21,538 nucleotides of DNA from a virus, in IMG/VR virus record IMGVR_UViG_3300047476_000917, positions 1-21,538 of that record; one strand, given 5' to 3'. The notes below the pieces were generated by a model that had not been told where the DNA came from, did not search any database, and saw nothing but the letters and a program-made list of their open reading frames with translations. The first letter of the stretch is position 1. The number at the start of each line of letters is the position of its first letter. Of this stretch, positions 1 through 7,143 are shown in pieces. The position numbers and the translations under genes are program-made.

Positions 1-58
1 ACGCTACCAAAAACCATGGGTTCGTATTTTCTGCTGGGTCTTCAAAATATTTCTTCAT
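1..58 (-). CDS. 5' end of an unrecognised gene, cut by the left window edge
   Basis: An ATG at 56-58 overlaps the TGA stop of the upstream micro-ORF as ATGA, the same coupling used by several other genes here. The frame stays open for 19 codons to the window edge, reading MKKYFEDPAENTNPWFLVA. That is too short to assign a family. Its place after the putative ssDNA-binding protein would suit a recombination or nuclease gene, but this is only inference from position. Confidence 0.55.
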   Translation of the reverse strand, partial: MKKYFEDPAENTNPWFLVA

Positions 59-132
59 TTCTTTTTTTTGTCTGATAGCAGCCAACTTATTACTAAGTCA
101 GCTACTATGATTAAGATAATTAATTCTAACAT
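55..132 (-). CDS. 25-residue single-pass membrane micropeptide
   Basis: This 25-codon ORF starts MLELIILIIVADLVISWLLS and ends in an acidic residue plus four lysines, so it reads as one hydrophobic helix (about residues 2-20) with a basic tail that would stay cytoplasmic. Its ATG (130-132) overlaps the stop of the 145-residue gene as TAATG, and its TGA (55-57) overlaps the next ATG as ATGA. Overlap at both ends is the junction style of confident genes in this window, which is the main reason to believe in so short an ORF. Function is unknown; small phage membrane peptides can be holin-like, exclusion or lysis-inhibition factors, but nothing here decides among these. Confidence 0.5.
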   Translation of the reverse strand: MLELIILIIVADLVISWLLSDKKKK

Positions 133-569
133 TAAAATTCAGATTTAATGTAATCTGTGACCTTCTTTCCTGCTTGCATTACTCTTGTAACTTCGCCAGT
201 GTTTTCGTCAACTACATCAATGAAAAACTTTATTGACCTAAGGAAGTCCTCACGTTCTTTGGTTTTCACCTTCAAATCTGACCATACAGCATCGTTCGAG
301 TAGTCGTAAGTAGTTTTCCCTGCTACGCTCATTTTTACGCCATGAGCATGATTGTTTCCTTTCCTTACTTCTTCTATTGCATCATCTTTAATGCCATCAA
401 CTACTTTATCAATCAATTCTGATATTTTTTTAAGAAATGCAAATGCCTTCTCGCTTGATCCAGATTCTAAAATGTAGTCTGCTTGCTCTTTTGCAAGACT
501 TTTAAGATCCGCCTTACTGATGTCGTAAAGCGGGCTTAATTGTTCGTAAATTGCTAATGGGTTTCTCAT
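132..569 (-). CDS. Hypothetical protein next to the putative SSB
   Basis: A 145-residue soluble, charged protein that I do not recognise by family. Residues about 1-65 are rich in Leu, Lys and Glu and probably helical, possibly coiled. The second half has a motif-like run (TTYDYSNDAVWSDLKVKTKE, about residues 86-105) followed by a predicted strand/turn segment around FIDVVDENTGEV. It starts one base after the stop of the putative ssDNA-binding gene and ends in a TAATG overlap with the micropeptide, so it is part of the replication/recombination operon. Its position beside an SSB-like gene suggests a recombination or host-nuclease-modulating accessory role, but no catalytic motif supports this. 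Confidence 0.8.
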   Translation of the reverse strand: MRNPLAIYEQLSPLYDISKADLKSLAKEQADYILESGSSEKAFAFLKKISELIDKVVDGIKDDAIEEVRKGNNHAHGVKMSVAGKTTYDYSNDAVWSDLKVKTKEREDFLRSIKFFIDVVDENTGEVTRVMQAGKKVTDYIKSEF

Positions 570-570
570 A

Positions 571-1182
571 TTAAAAAGGGACCTCTTCGGTTGTTTTATT
601 ATTTTCCAAAGCTCTACTTGTTGCTATTTCTTTATATTCGTTAGAACTCTCAATCTTCTTTTTAAGGAAGTCTGGAAGGCTATCAAATAAATCCCAGTTA
701 AACTCATCATAACTTAAAACTTGTGTCGGGTTTACCTGCTCTAAGCAAGCCGTTCCCTTCATTAATGGGCTGATGCTTCCAATCTCGGCATAAACCTTTG
801 CAGTCTTGCTTTCTTTATGAACAACATTAATAGTGCAAGGCACTCCAATTAACCTCGTTATGTCAAAGCTTTTGGATTCTTCCTCCGTAAACTTCTTGCC
901 TCTCCACGTCTCCAAGTGCTGGCGTAAGGTTGCTTTTTCGTGGAAGCTTAGTGTATATTCCTTTGAAAGAAAATAAGGCTGCTCTCCATTCTCTTCTTTA
1001 TATACTTTTGTTTCTGTCGGGAACTCAAACCCTAATCTTACTTTGTGGTGTGTCTTTGTTTCACCATTTATAATTTCGGTTATTGTACCGATTTGTATCA
1101 TCTGTACGCATCTTGCCACGTACATCCCTGATTCCATTGGGGCATAATCTCCACCGCCTGAATTTTTAGCTATTATAGCCAT
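571..1182 (-). CDS. Putative phage single-stranded DNA-binding protein
   Basis: A 203-residue protein. The N-terminal 130 residues alternate likely beta strands (YVARCVQMIQIGTI, HHKVRLGFEFPTE, GVPCTINVVHKES, AKVYAEIGSISPL), as expected for an OB-like fold, and the C-terminus is acidic and ends TTEEVPF. A short acidic tail ending in Pro-Phe is the protein-interaction tip typical of bacterial and phage SSBs. It resembles the proteins placed in phage replication modules as ssDNA-binding proteins, but I cannot confirm the family. It would coat ssDNA made by the primase-helicase encoded upstream. No Shine-Dalgarno is visible; the leader is A-rich (TTTAAACAAGTAAAATT before ATG). Confidence 0.55.
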   Translation of the reverse strand: MAIIAKNSGGGDYAPMESGMYVARCVQMIQIGTITEIINGETKTHHKVRLGFEFPTETKVYKEENGEQPYFLSKEYTLSFHEKATLRQHLETWRGKKFTEEESKSFDITRLIGVPCTINVVHKESKTAKVYAEIGSISPLMKGTACLEQVNPTQVLSYDEFNWDLFDSLPDFLKKKIESSNEYKEIATSRALENNKTTEEVPF

Positions 1183-1194
1183 AATTTTACTTGT

Positions 1195-1422
1195 TTAAAA
1201 TATTACTAATACTACTTTGTCCAATACTTGATCATAATCCACATAACAATTTACATGGTCAATACCATCTATAATGCCTATTAATTTAGTAGGACTAAAC
1301 TGTTTTGAATTCTTAGAGTAAACTTTTAACCAACCTCCATCGATTTTATATTCGATTTGATGAAGTTGAAGGCTTATGGAATTCTCTAAGATTTCCATGA
1401 TTAGGTTGAGTTCTTTTTTCAT
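1195..1422 (-). CDS. Small hypothetical protein
   Basis: A 75-residue protein, MKKELNLIMEILENSIS..., with a helical first 20 residues and then alternating strands (YKIDGGWLKVYSK, KLIGIIDGIDHVNCYVDYD, VVLVIF). I do not recognise it. It is separated by 4 bases from the gene before it and by 12 from the putative ssDNA-binding gene after it, so it is in the same operon. The leader is A-rich (AATTAAAACA before ATG) with no Shine-Dalgarno. It has no membrane segment or enzyme motif. Confidence 0.7.
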   Translation of the reverse strand: MKKELNLIMEILENSISLQLHQIEYKIDGGWLKVYSKNSKQFSPTKLIGIIDGIDHVNCYVDYDQVLDKVVLVIF

Positions 1423-1426
1423 TGTT

Positions 1427-1750
1427 TTAATTGTTTAAAAATTTTAAAATAATACCTGTTAACGCACCGATTAAAGTAAGCGTTATAATTAACCCAATTC
1501 CAAATTGAATTAAATTATTTCGTGTTGCTTTATCCATGCCCAAAATTAAAACAAAAATTTGATTAAAAAAATAAATACGATTATTTTTTTTATTCTTTAC
1601 TTTCCTCCAAAAAGAACCACCCTCTGGAGTTGAACTAAAAAGGAATGCAGTTAATAATAGTTGTTCTATGTTTGATTTGCCTTGATAAGCTTGCTGCCTT
1701 ATTAATGCCAGCTTTCTAACCTCCACGTCTTGAATATCTTTTATTAGCAT
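1427..1750 (-). CDS. Hypothetical protein with C-terminal membrane segment
   Basis: A 107-residue ORF starting at the ATG at 1748-1750, which overlaps the previous stop as TAATG; the frame is open further upstream to 1840, but that would overlap the neighbour by 91 bases. Residues 1-55 are soluble and include FSSTPEGGSFW, a Thr-Pro-Glu-Gly...Phe-Trp motif seen at the C-termini of many small phage proteins. After a basic linker comes a hydrophobic patch (IYFFNQIFVLILG) and then, from an internal Met at residue 72, a strong transmembrane helix (FGIGLIITLTLIGALTGII). The soluble motif joined to a membrane tail looks like two small genes fused, or a second ORF read from the internal ATG at 1537. 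Function is unknown. Confidence 0.6.
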   Translation of the reverse strand: MLIKDIQDVEVRKLALIRQQAYQGKSNIEQLLLTAFLFSSTPEGGSFWRKVKNKKNNRIYFFNQIFVLILGMDKATRNNLIQFGIGLIITLTLIGALTGIILKFLNN

Positions 1751-2007
1751 TAGTTTATTACTGTTAAGGTATAACCATCTCTTTCCCACCTTGCTTTCAT
1801 TATATCCAGCTGGTGCAATTCTATTGTTTTGTTTAAACACCCTCTGCGTTGGTGTGATAGCAAAATATTGATTTTTTCTAATCTTGGATCTGCTATTGAC
1901 TTTACTTTTGATTTTTTATGATTTCTTGTAAAATCTTCCTTTGGGAAATTCCTATTTCCTTTTGTTGCAAATTGATTAACTTTGTTTGCTTGTTTTTCTT
2001 CTACCAT
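1750..2007 (-). CDS. Small basic hypothetical protein
   Basis: 85 residues, MVEEKQANKVNQFATKGNRN..., rich in Lys, Arg and Asn, with no membrane segment. I chose the ATG at 2005-2007 because it overlaps the end of the preceding gene by only 7 bases (ATGGTAG); the longer frame from 2052 would overlap by 52. The middle (HKKSKVKS) is strongly basic and could bind nucleic acid. The C-terminal half, KINILLSHQRRGCLNKTIEL and on, is likely helical. Not recognised as a family. Confidence 0.6.
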   Translation of the reverse strand: MVEEKQANKVNQFATKGNRNFPKEDFTRNHKKSKVKSIADPRLEKINILLSHQRRGCLNKTIELHQLDIMKARWERDGYTLTVIN

Positions 2008-2279
2008 GATATTCCTGAATCTATTAAATCTAAACTTACTTTTTCTAACCATTTGTCAGCAAATTCCGCATCTCTTAATCGCTGGTCTTTGTTTGCTAAC
2101 TTTAAACCTTTTTCTGTTTTAATGAAAACCCCTATTTTGTCCTGCAGGCTACAAATGTGATTCATTGGCTTGGATCCGGAAAGAACAAAATCCCTTTCGC
2201 ATATTTGCTTGATTGTTTTGTAGAATGCTTTGTGATTCTCCAAAGTTTCTATCTCTTGTTTTTCTTTATTGTAATTCAT
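2001..2279 (-). CDS. Hypothetical protein of the replication operon
   Basis: 92 residues, mostly helical and soluble, beginning MNYNKEKQEIETLENHKAFY. It starts in an ATGA overlap with the stop of the VRR-NUC nuclease, so it is almost certainly translated by coupling with it. There is one Cys pair (C27, C43) but no zinc-finger spacing. No family recognised; its place directly after a nuclease could mean an accessory role, which is inference only. Confidence 0.7.
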   Translation of the reverse strand: MNYNKEKQEIETLENHKAFYKTIKQICERDFVLSGSKPMNHICSLQDKIGVFIKTEKGLKLANKDQRLRDAEFADKWLEKVSLDLIDSGISW

Positions 2280-2515
2280 TCTGTTAATATTAATGTTTCA
2301 AATCCATATTCTTTCAATTCCTTTATCCTGTATTCCTGAACCTTTGACAATTTGCCCAACAATGGTCTTTTAACCTCCACAAATAAAACCTTACCATCTT
2401 TTAAAGCCATTAAGTCTGGGATTCCGTTTTTTGATGTTTTGATTAATTTAATAACCAAAAAGCCTGAATCGGTAAACCTCTTTATAATCTTAGCTTGTAT
2501 CTTGCTTTCTAACAT
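2276..2515 (-). CDS. VRR-NUC family PD-(D/E)XK nuclease
   Basis: A 79-residue stand-alone nuclease domain. The PD-(D/E)XK signature is readable: E3 in the first helix, GIPDLMAL with D34, the E-V-K core strand VLFVEVKR with E47 and K49, then LSKVQEYRI with Q60. This matches VRR-NUC proteins, which in phages are short, cut branched or Holliday-type DNA, and often neighbour an SNF2-like helicase as here. The gene overlaps the helicase end by 26 bases and its own stop overlaps the next ATG. It likely acts in recombination or resolution of replication intermediates. All catalytic positions are present. Confidence 0.85.
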   Translation of the reverse strand: MLESKIQAKIIKRFTDSGFLVIKLIKTSKNGIPDLMALKDGKVLFVEVKRPLLGKLSKVQEYRIKELKEYGFETLILTE

Positions 2516-3734
2516 ATTCTTTAAAAAATTGCAGTGTAAAATCTTTTTTATTCATTACAGCCTTGTAAATATAAAACTCTATACCATTCTCGGCAAAAAT
2601 CCAAAAGACATCATTTTTAAGCCTTTCCATCGTGCTAAGCCTGTCTCTGCTTTGCCAATATGATGTTGCTGAAAAATCAATATTGAAATATATCAAATAT
2701 TTGGCATTTTTCAAACTTATTCCTTCCCGACCTGAAACAATTTGTAAAGCGATGTTCTTATCGGTGCTGTCAAACTCTTCAACTGTGTTACATAAGTTTT
2801 CACCAAATACCTTTTTTAATAGGTTATATTCTTCTTTGAATTTGTAGAATATCCCTATTTTAACTCCAGAAAACCTTTCTTTTATAAACTGGGCTTTACT
2901 GTCGTCTATAATCATAGAATTACCGCTTTCAAACTTTACCGTTCCGCTATAAAGCTGGTGAACCTTACTCATTAGCTTTACGTTTGTGTCCGCCAATATT
3001 ACTTCCTGCTTACCCTCTATTATTAAATCTTTTTTAAGCTTGTTAATAATATCGTATGTCTGCTGTTTCATTTTTACGGTCAATACATTTTCCTTAACCT
3101 CCGTTGTAAAGCCAGCCTGCTTTTGCGTAAAACTTATAATATAAGGATTGATGTACTTTTGTATCAATTCTATATTTGCATCGCTGTAATCGTTTAATTC
3201 ACCGTAAGATACATATTTCTTTTTAATGGTTACAAAATCTACAGCCCATTTATAAAAACTCTTATAATTAATAAAAGGACTATAATCCGAAACTGAAAAT
3301 TGGTGATAAATCTGTGAATATGATTCTGGGCAAATTGTACCGGAAAGAAATATCATTGGCAAATGTGAAAACCTTTCTTTAATAAATTTTGTAGCAATAT
3401 TCATTTTTGGATATGCTCCGTTCCTGTGATGCTCATCAGAAATAAGTAAATCAAAATCTTTGTCAGTTACTTTATGTAATGATTCATTATTAATAATTTG
3501 AATTTCAAAAGTATGCCCAAAGCTTTTGTAATCACTTTCTATTGACCCAATTGCTTTTTTCTTTGTCAAAAATAAAACCTTTTTAGCTCCGAAGTTTTTA
3601 GCTACCTCTAATGAAGTACAAGTCTTTCCTGTTCTAACTTCCATGTTAAGGTAAACAATCTTTTTGGCTTGTAATATATTTAAAGCCTTCATCGCTATTT
3701 CCTGCTGGTAGTCTCTTAATTTAAAATGGTGCAT
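2490..3734 (-). CDS. SNF2-like superfamily 2 DNA helicase/translocase
   Basis: A 414-residue SF2 helicase. Motifs in order: Q-like entry LRDYQQ (6-11), Walker A EVRTGKT (32-38), motif Ia strand VLFLTKK, Walker B as DEHH (100-103, a variant of DEAH), motif III FLSGT (129-133), motif V SGREGISL (about 334-341) and motif VI QSRDRLS (about 361-367). Short phage SNF2-like proteins of this build are often beside VRR-NUC nucleases. I chose the ATG at 3732-3734 because LRDYQQ must be included and it overlaps the primase gene by only 14 bases; the frame is open to 3872 but those residues are a shadow of the primase. It probably remodels replication or recombination intermediates using ATP. Confidence 0.88.
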   Translation of the reverse strand: MHHFKLRDYQQEIAMKALNILQAKKIVYLNMEVRTGKTCTSLEVAKNFGAKKVLFLTKKKAIGSIESDYKSFGHTFEIQIINNESLHKVTDKDFDLLISDEHHRNGAYPKMNIATKFIKERFSHLPMIFLSGTICPESYSQIYHQFSVSDYSPFINYKSFYKWAVDFVTIKKKYVSYGELNDYSDANIELIQKYINPYIISFTQKQAGFTTEVKENVLTVKMKQQTYDIINKLKKDLIIEGKQEVILADTNVKLMSKVHQLYSGTVKFESGNSMIIDDSKAQFIKERFSGVKIGIFYKFKEEYNLLKKVFGENLCNTVEEFDSTDKNIALQIVSGREGISLKNAKYLIYFNIDFSATSYWQSRDRLSTMERLKNDVFWIFAENGIEFYIYKAVMNKKDFTLQFFKEYVRKQDTS

Positions 3735-6051
3735 CTTCCAATGTATTAACGTCTGTAACCATGAACCACCTTTCGCCCTGTGTATTTCCTTCCGAAAATA
3801 TAAATCCTTTGTAATTTGAATACTTCTCAACCCAAATATGAAACCTCTTTCTTGATAGTTTTTTGTAGTCAATATATTCGTTCACAAATGCTTCATAAGC
3901 TTTGCCCTTATTGTTTCGTGTATTGCTCCTAAAGTTTTCGCTATCATTGATCCATTCGTAAAACTCCATTGAAGTCTCTGCGATAAATTTTCTTAGCTTG
4001 ATGTTTTTGGCATCCTGTTGCATCAATCCATCTCTTAAATAAGATTGCAAGCAAAAGACCATGTAATTATCGAAATGCGTAAAATCATTAACTGTCCAAT
4101 CGTCAAAGATTTGTCTTTTGAACTCATCAAAAGGTGTGTTTTTCTTTCCGTAGTGCTGGGCAAATTCTATCTCAAATCTTCTTCTGTCGTGGCTGTTTCC
4201 CTCTCCTTTTATAGCGTAGTTGGTGCTGATAACCATTTTCGGGCTTTCCTTAACTGTTAACTTGATTGCATCTTTGTTCTTTCGCTCCAATGTCATGCCT
4301 TCGGTAACAAGACTAAATTTAGATTCAAAGTTAAAATTCTTAACTACATCATCAAAAACAAGTATTTGGGTGTCTTGCTGAACTGTTTGGTATGGAAAAG
4401 ACTTCTTGTCGTCAAAAGTTTTACCATCCAAGATAGCAACCTTTCGGATCTGTTTAATTCCCTGAATAAATAAACCTTTGCCGGTGCCACCCTCTGGGTT
4501 TTCGCTTATTACTTCATCATTTAATATTATAGCCTTGTTATTGGTATTGTCCTTATAAGTACTAAGTAGATACCCAATTACAGATTCTATTGATTTATCC
4601 TTACAAATATTGTTTATAAAGCTTTTGTAATCATTCTCAAAGTTCAATGTCCTTTTAAACTCTCTATTAATTATTTGGTTCTTCCAAATATAACCTTCAA
4701 TATCAATGTAATCTTTCAGTTCTATTTTGTCTGCTGTTACTTCTAATATGCCATTTCTAAATGCTATGTAAGATTTGTCCTTTTCATCCTTGAGCATCAT
4801 TAATTCAATGGTGCTTAACATAGTTAGGTAATCGTCCGAAAACAATTTAGAAGAAGTACTGCAATAGTTCCAAACTTCGTTCTCTCGCTTACTTAAAAGG
4901 TATTCTAATACAAAGTCCTTAATCTTGTCCGATGATGTCTCCTCGACCTTGTTTGATTCAATAAAAACCAAGGTCGGATTATTTGATTCATGCGGGAAAA
5001 ACTTTTTATAGCCATGCCTTTCTAAGAAGTTTTTAAAAAGCAAAGAATCTATTTTTAATTTTGGCTTTTTTTCTTCTGTATAATACCAAAAGAAGTCATG
5101 ATCAACTTCCTCTTTTATTTCGGTGTAGGTGGAATCATCAATGCCAAACTTGTTAATAATTTCATTTTTTTTTAAATCCTTAAACGAACTTTTGATTTTA
5201 TTAATCTTCTGCTCATTTTCAAAGTACTTAGTCCCAAATGTCATTTTTTTGTATGCTGACCGGATTGCCGTTATAGCCTCTTTCTCTGGAAAATCTCCAA
5301 TAACAATATTGTTGTTAATATATCCAATAGCATAATCTTGGCTTACTCCATATTCACAAAAAGCACAAGCTAAAACGTAAATGTTTTTATTTCTTTCGCC
5401 AGCAACAAACCCATACTTTGCATCCCACCACTTCATCAAACGATTTACAATTTCTTCCTCGCTATCAATCGGGAGCAAAGGAACTTTCTCTGTCATTTGA
5501 TAGCCTTCATCGTTTTCAATATTGCATTCAAATACTTTGGCATTTGGATTGTAATACAAGTCCGGATCATAAGATTCAAAACACACCCTATCAATGTTTG
5601 AACAAGCCGAATCGAAGTAATCGTAATTGAATCTATTTTCAAAACCTTTAAAATACTTTTTGTGGCTTTCCTTATTTGCCTCTGGAATTTTAATAACAGC
5701 TTTTAAGCCATTACCACTTGGGCTTTTAAATATTAATGTAATATGCTCATTCTGTTTTAATACTTCTTTAAATGATTTAATCTCATCCAATGGTATTCCA
5801 TCAAAGTCAAGAACGCAAAGCCCTGAATGCTTAATTAAAGAGTTTGAATTTCTTTCCGAAAAATTGCCAGCAAAAAGAATGCAAGGTAAAGTAAGTTTTA
5901 ACTTCTGCTTTGTCTCTTTATCTTCGGCATCTGCTATGGCTTGAATTGTTGCAGCGGAGGATCCGTTTTTTATTCGGTCTATTACCTTTTCCATGCTTAC
6001 ATGGTAAGGTACATCTTTACTGCCGTAAAGTGTTTTAAAAATAGTTATCAT
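3721..6051 (-). CDS. Primase-helicase (VirE-N/BT4734-like N-terminus, SF3-type ATPase)
   Basis: A 776-residue replication protein. Residues about 1-175 resemble the BT4734/VirE N-terminal domain typical of Bacteroidota elements: VLDFDG at 80-85 with paired acidic residues, then SPSGNGLKAVIKI at 110-122. Residues about 200-270 are a helical PriCT-like segment. The ATPase follows: Walker A NPEGGTGKG (518-526), Walker B QILVFDD (562-568), a sensor strand MVISTNYAI (606-614) and a likely arginine finger DRRRFEIEF (622-630), as in D5/DUF5906 phage helicases. It should prime and unwind DNA at the phage origin. It is preceded by the repeat-rich gap at 6052-6327, which suits origin recognition. It ends in an acidic-Pro-Phe tip (LEDAPF). 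Confidence 0.88.
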   Translation of the reverse strand: MITIFKTLYGSKDVPYHVSMEKVIDRIKNGSSAATIQAIADAEDKETKQKLKLTLPCILFAGNFSERNSNSLIKHSGLCVLDFDGIPLDEIKSFKEVLKQNEHITLIFKSPSGNGLKAVIKIPEANKESHKKYFKGFENRFNYDYFDSACSNIDRVCFESYDPDLYYNPNAKVFECNIENDEGYQMTEKVPLLPIDSEEEIVNRLMKWWDAKYGFVAGERNKNIYVLACAFCEYGVSQDYAIGYINNNIVIGDFPEKEAITAIRSAYKKMTFGTKYFENEQKINKIKSSFKDLKKNEIINKFGIDDSTYTEIKEEVDHDFFWYYTEEKKPKLKIDSLLFKNFLERHGYKKFFPHESNNPTLVFIESNKVEETSSDKIKDFVLEYLLSKRENEVWNYCSTSSKLFSDDYLTMLSTIELMMLKDEKDKSYIAFRNGILEVTADKIELKDYIDIEGYIWKNQIINREFKRTLNFENDYKSFINNICKDKSIESVIGYLLSTYKDNTNNKAIILNDEVISENPEGGTGKGLFIQGIKQIRKVAILDGKTFDDKKSFPYQTVQQDTQILVFDDVVKNFNFESKFSLVTEGMTLERKNKDAIKLTVKESPKMVISTNYAIKGEGNSHDRRRFEIEFAQHYGKKNTPFDEFKRQIFDDWTVNDFTHFDNYMVFCLQSYLRDGLMQQDAKNIKLRKFIAETSMEFYEWINDSENFRSNTRNNKGKAYEAFVNEYIDYKKLSRKRFHIWVEKYSNYKGFIFSEGNTQGERWFMVTDVNTLEDAPF

Positions 6052-6129
6052 TGTTAAAATTAAAATTTAAAAAATAAAAATATACCTTTTTAGGTAAAAT
6101 AAAAAATAGAATTACTTAAAAAAATATCA

Positions 6130-6322
6130 AATGTGTTGCGTGATACACTTCCAAAACACTTTAAAAAAATAAAGTGTTGTTTATAACTACCTAATTTATA
6201 ATAAGTTATAAGCTACGCAACACTTGCAACACATTGAAACCCGATTTTTTGTAATTTTTATTTTTTTCATTTTTCCCGCTAAAGCAGTATATAGAGATAC
6301 TTTTTTTTTCAATGTGTTGCGT
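6130..6322 (-). repeat. Repeat cluster (iteron-like) upstream of the primase-helicase
   Basis: The 276 bases between genes contain four copies of GTGTTGC. AATGTGTTGCGT occurs exactly twice in plus orientation, at 6130-6141 and 6311-6322. Two inverted copies lie next to each other: ACGCAACAC at 6215-6223 and GCAACACATT at 6226-6235. A weaker GTGTTGT is at 6174-6180. The rest is A/T tracts. Repeated short motifs plus AT-rich DNA next to a replication initiator suggest an origin with iterons or an operator array; the sequence does not decide which. Confidence 0.6.
6155..6178. repeat. 9-bp perfect inverted repeat within the pre-primase gap
   Basis: AACACTTTA (6155-6163) and TAAAGTGTT (6170-6178) are exact inverted repeats around an AAAAAA spacer. 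Its right arm runs into one of the weaker GTGTTG copies. With no GC-rich stem and no following U-tract it is not a convincing terminator; a protein-binding palindrome is more likely. Confidence 0.5.
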
Positions 6323-6327
6323 TTGCA

Positions 6328-6651
6328 TCATGATTTTAACTTATACTTAGTTATCAACGCATTCCAGTCTTGCTCAAAACATTGCTGTTCTAATCTTGAT
6401 AATTCTCCTGTTGCAATCAAAATATTATACATTTGTTTATGCCATACCGTAAGATTGACCAGCTGGTCAACTGCTCCTTCACTCCCAAGGTCTTTATTCA
6501 TTAAAACCATAAGGTCTTCTAATAAGGCTTTGGCTCGCTGTTTTGTCTTCATCTTAAACAATCCTATGCCATCGTCAATTTCGTCTATCAGAGACTGGCT
6601 TAATAAGGCTAAATACATAAGCCTTTTGGCTTCTTCAAATCTGTCTTTCAT
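6328..6651 (-). CDS. Hypothetical helical protein
   Basis: 107 residues, MKDRFEEAKRLMYLALLSQS..., almost entirely predicted helix with heptad-like Leu spacing, so a small helical bundle or coiled coil is likely. The ATG at 6649-6651 is used here; a TTG at 6660 would add three residues. It overlaps the end of the 57-residue gene by 17 bases. It is the last gene before the repeat-rich gap. No family recognised. Confidence 0.7.
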   Translation of the reverse strand: MKDRFEEAKRLMYLALLSQSLIDEIDDGIGLFKMKTKQRAKALLEDLMVLMNKDLGSEGAVDQLVNLTVWHKQMYNILIATGELSRLEQQCFEQDWNALITKYKLKS

Positions 6652-6808
6652 AATCTTCAATTACATCTGTTAACGAATATGGTAACTTCTTTAAAATAGT
6701 GTTAATCGCATTTAATTTATCTCTTAACATTGCTTGAACATACCAATCATGCTCTCCAGCAAGTTGTTGCTCAATAAAACCATACAATTCAATTAGTTTT
6801 TCTTTCAT
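6635..6808 (-). CDS. Small hypothetical protein (57 residues)
   Basis: An ORF of 57 codons starting at the ATG at 6806-6808 (MKEKLIELYGFIEQQLAGEH...) and ending in a TGA at 6635-6637. It fills what would otherwise be a 160-base gap between two genes in a packed operon, and overlaps the next gene by 17 bases. The product is helical (QQLAGEHDWYVQAMLRDKLN in the middle), with no membrane span or known motif. Support is positional plus the protein-like composition. Confidence 0.6.
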   Translation of the reverse strand: MKEKLIELYGFIEQQLAGEHDWYVQAMLRDKLNAINTILKKLPYSLTDVIEDYERQI

Positions 6809-6819
6809 AATTCTTGTAC

Positions 6820-7143
6820 TTATATTAAAGACCCCAAATGATTCTGGATTTTTATTTGTTCACCATAATTTTCTCGAACTATGTCAATATGAGCTAAAAT
6901 TGATTTCGCAAATAACTCTAAATCATTAATTGGTGCATCAAGCATTATTGTTTTTTCTTTTTCTTTACCAAATTCTATCCACAACCCAAAAATAGTTGAA
7001 TCCATTTCTTCATTAATTTCATTGTAACGAATTAACTCACGTGTGTCCGAATATACTTTTATATTAATCCCGTTTTCAAAATCTGAACTTTCAAAGTTTT
7101 CAAAGTCAATTATACATTCTGTTAATTCAATTATGTTTTTCAT
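6820..7143 (-). CDS. Acidic hypothetical protein
   Basis: 107 residues, strongly acidic (FENFESSDFENG near residues 15-26; EINEEMDS near 41-48), with probable strands such as GLWIEFGKEKEKTIMLDA and a C-terminal helix. Its start overlaps the stop of the HTH-like gene as ATGA, so the two are co-translated. Acidic small phage proteins expressed first in an early operon are sometimes host-takeover or anti-restriction factors; here that is speculation, as I recognise no family. Confidence 0.7.
   Translation of the reverse strand: MKNIIELTECIIDFENFESSDFENGINIKVYSDTRELIRYNEINEEMDSTIFGLWIEFGKEKEKTIMLDAPINDLELFAKSILAHIDIVRENYGEQIKIQNHLGSLI

Noticed and set aside
2490-3872. Start of the helicase at 3872 (460 residues)
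   Set aside because: The extra 46 residues overlap the well-supported primase C-terminus in another frame and carry no helicase motif; the ATG at 3734 already includes the LRDYQQ entry motif.
6155-6178. Palindrome as a terminator for the upstream small genes
   Set aside because: The stem is AT-rich with no U-tract beyond it on the transcribed strand; it fits a binding site within the repeat cluster better.
6224-6673. A 149-codon plus-strand ORF opposite the gap and two small minus-strand genes
   Set aside because: Its product is a low-complexity Phe/Ile/Ser-rich translation of the antisense of coherent minus-strand genes, and it begins inside the repeat cluster. All other genes are on the minus strand.
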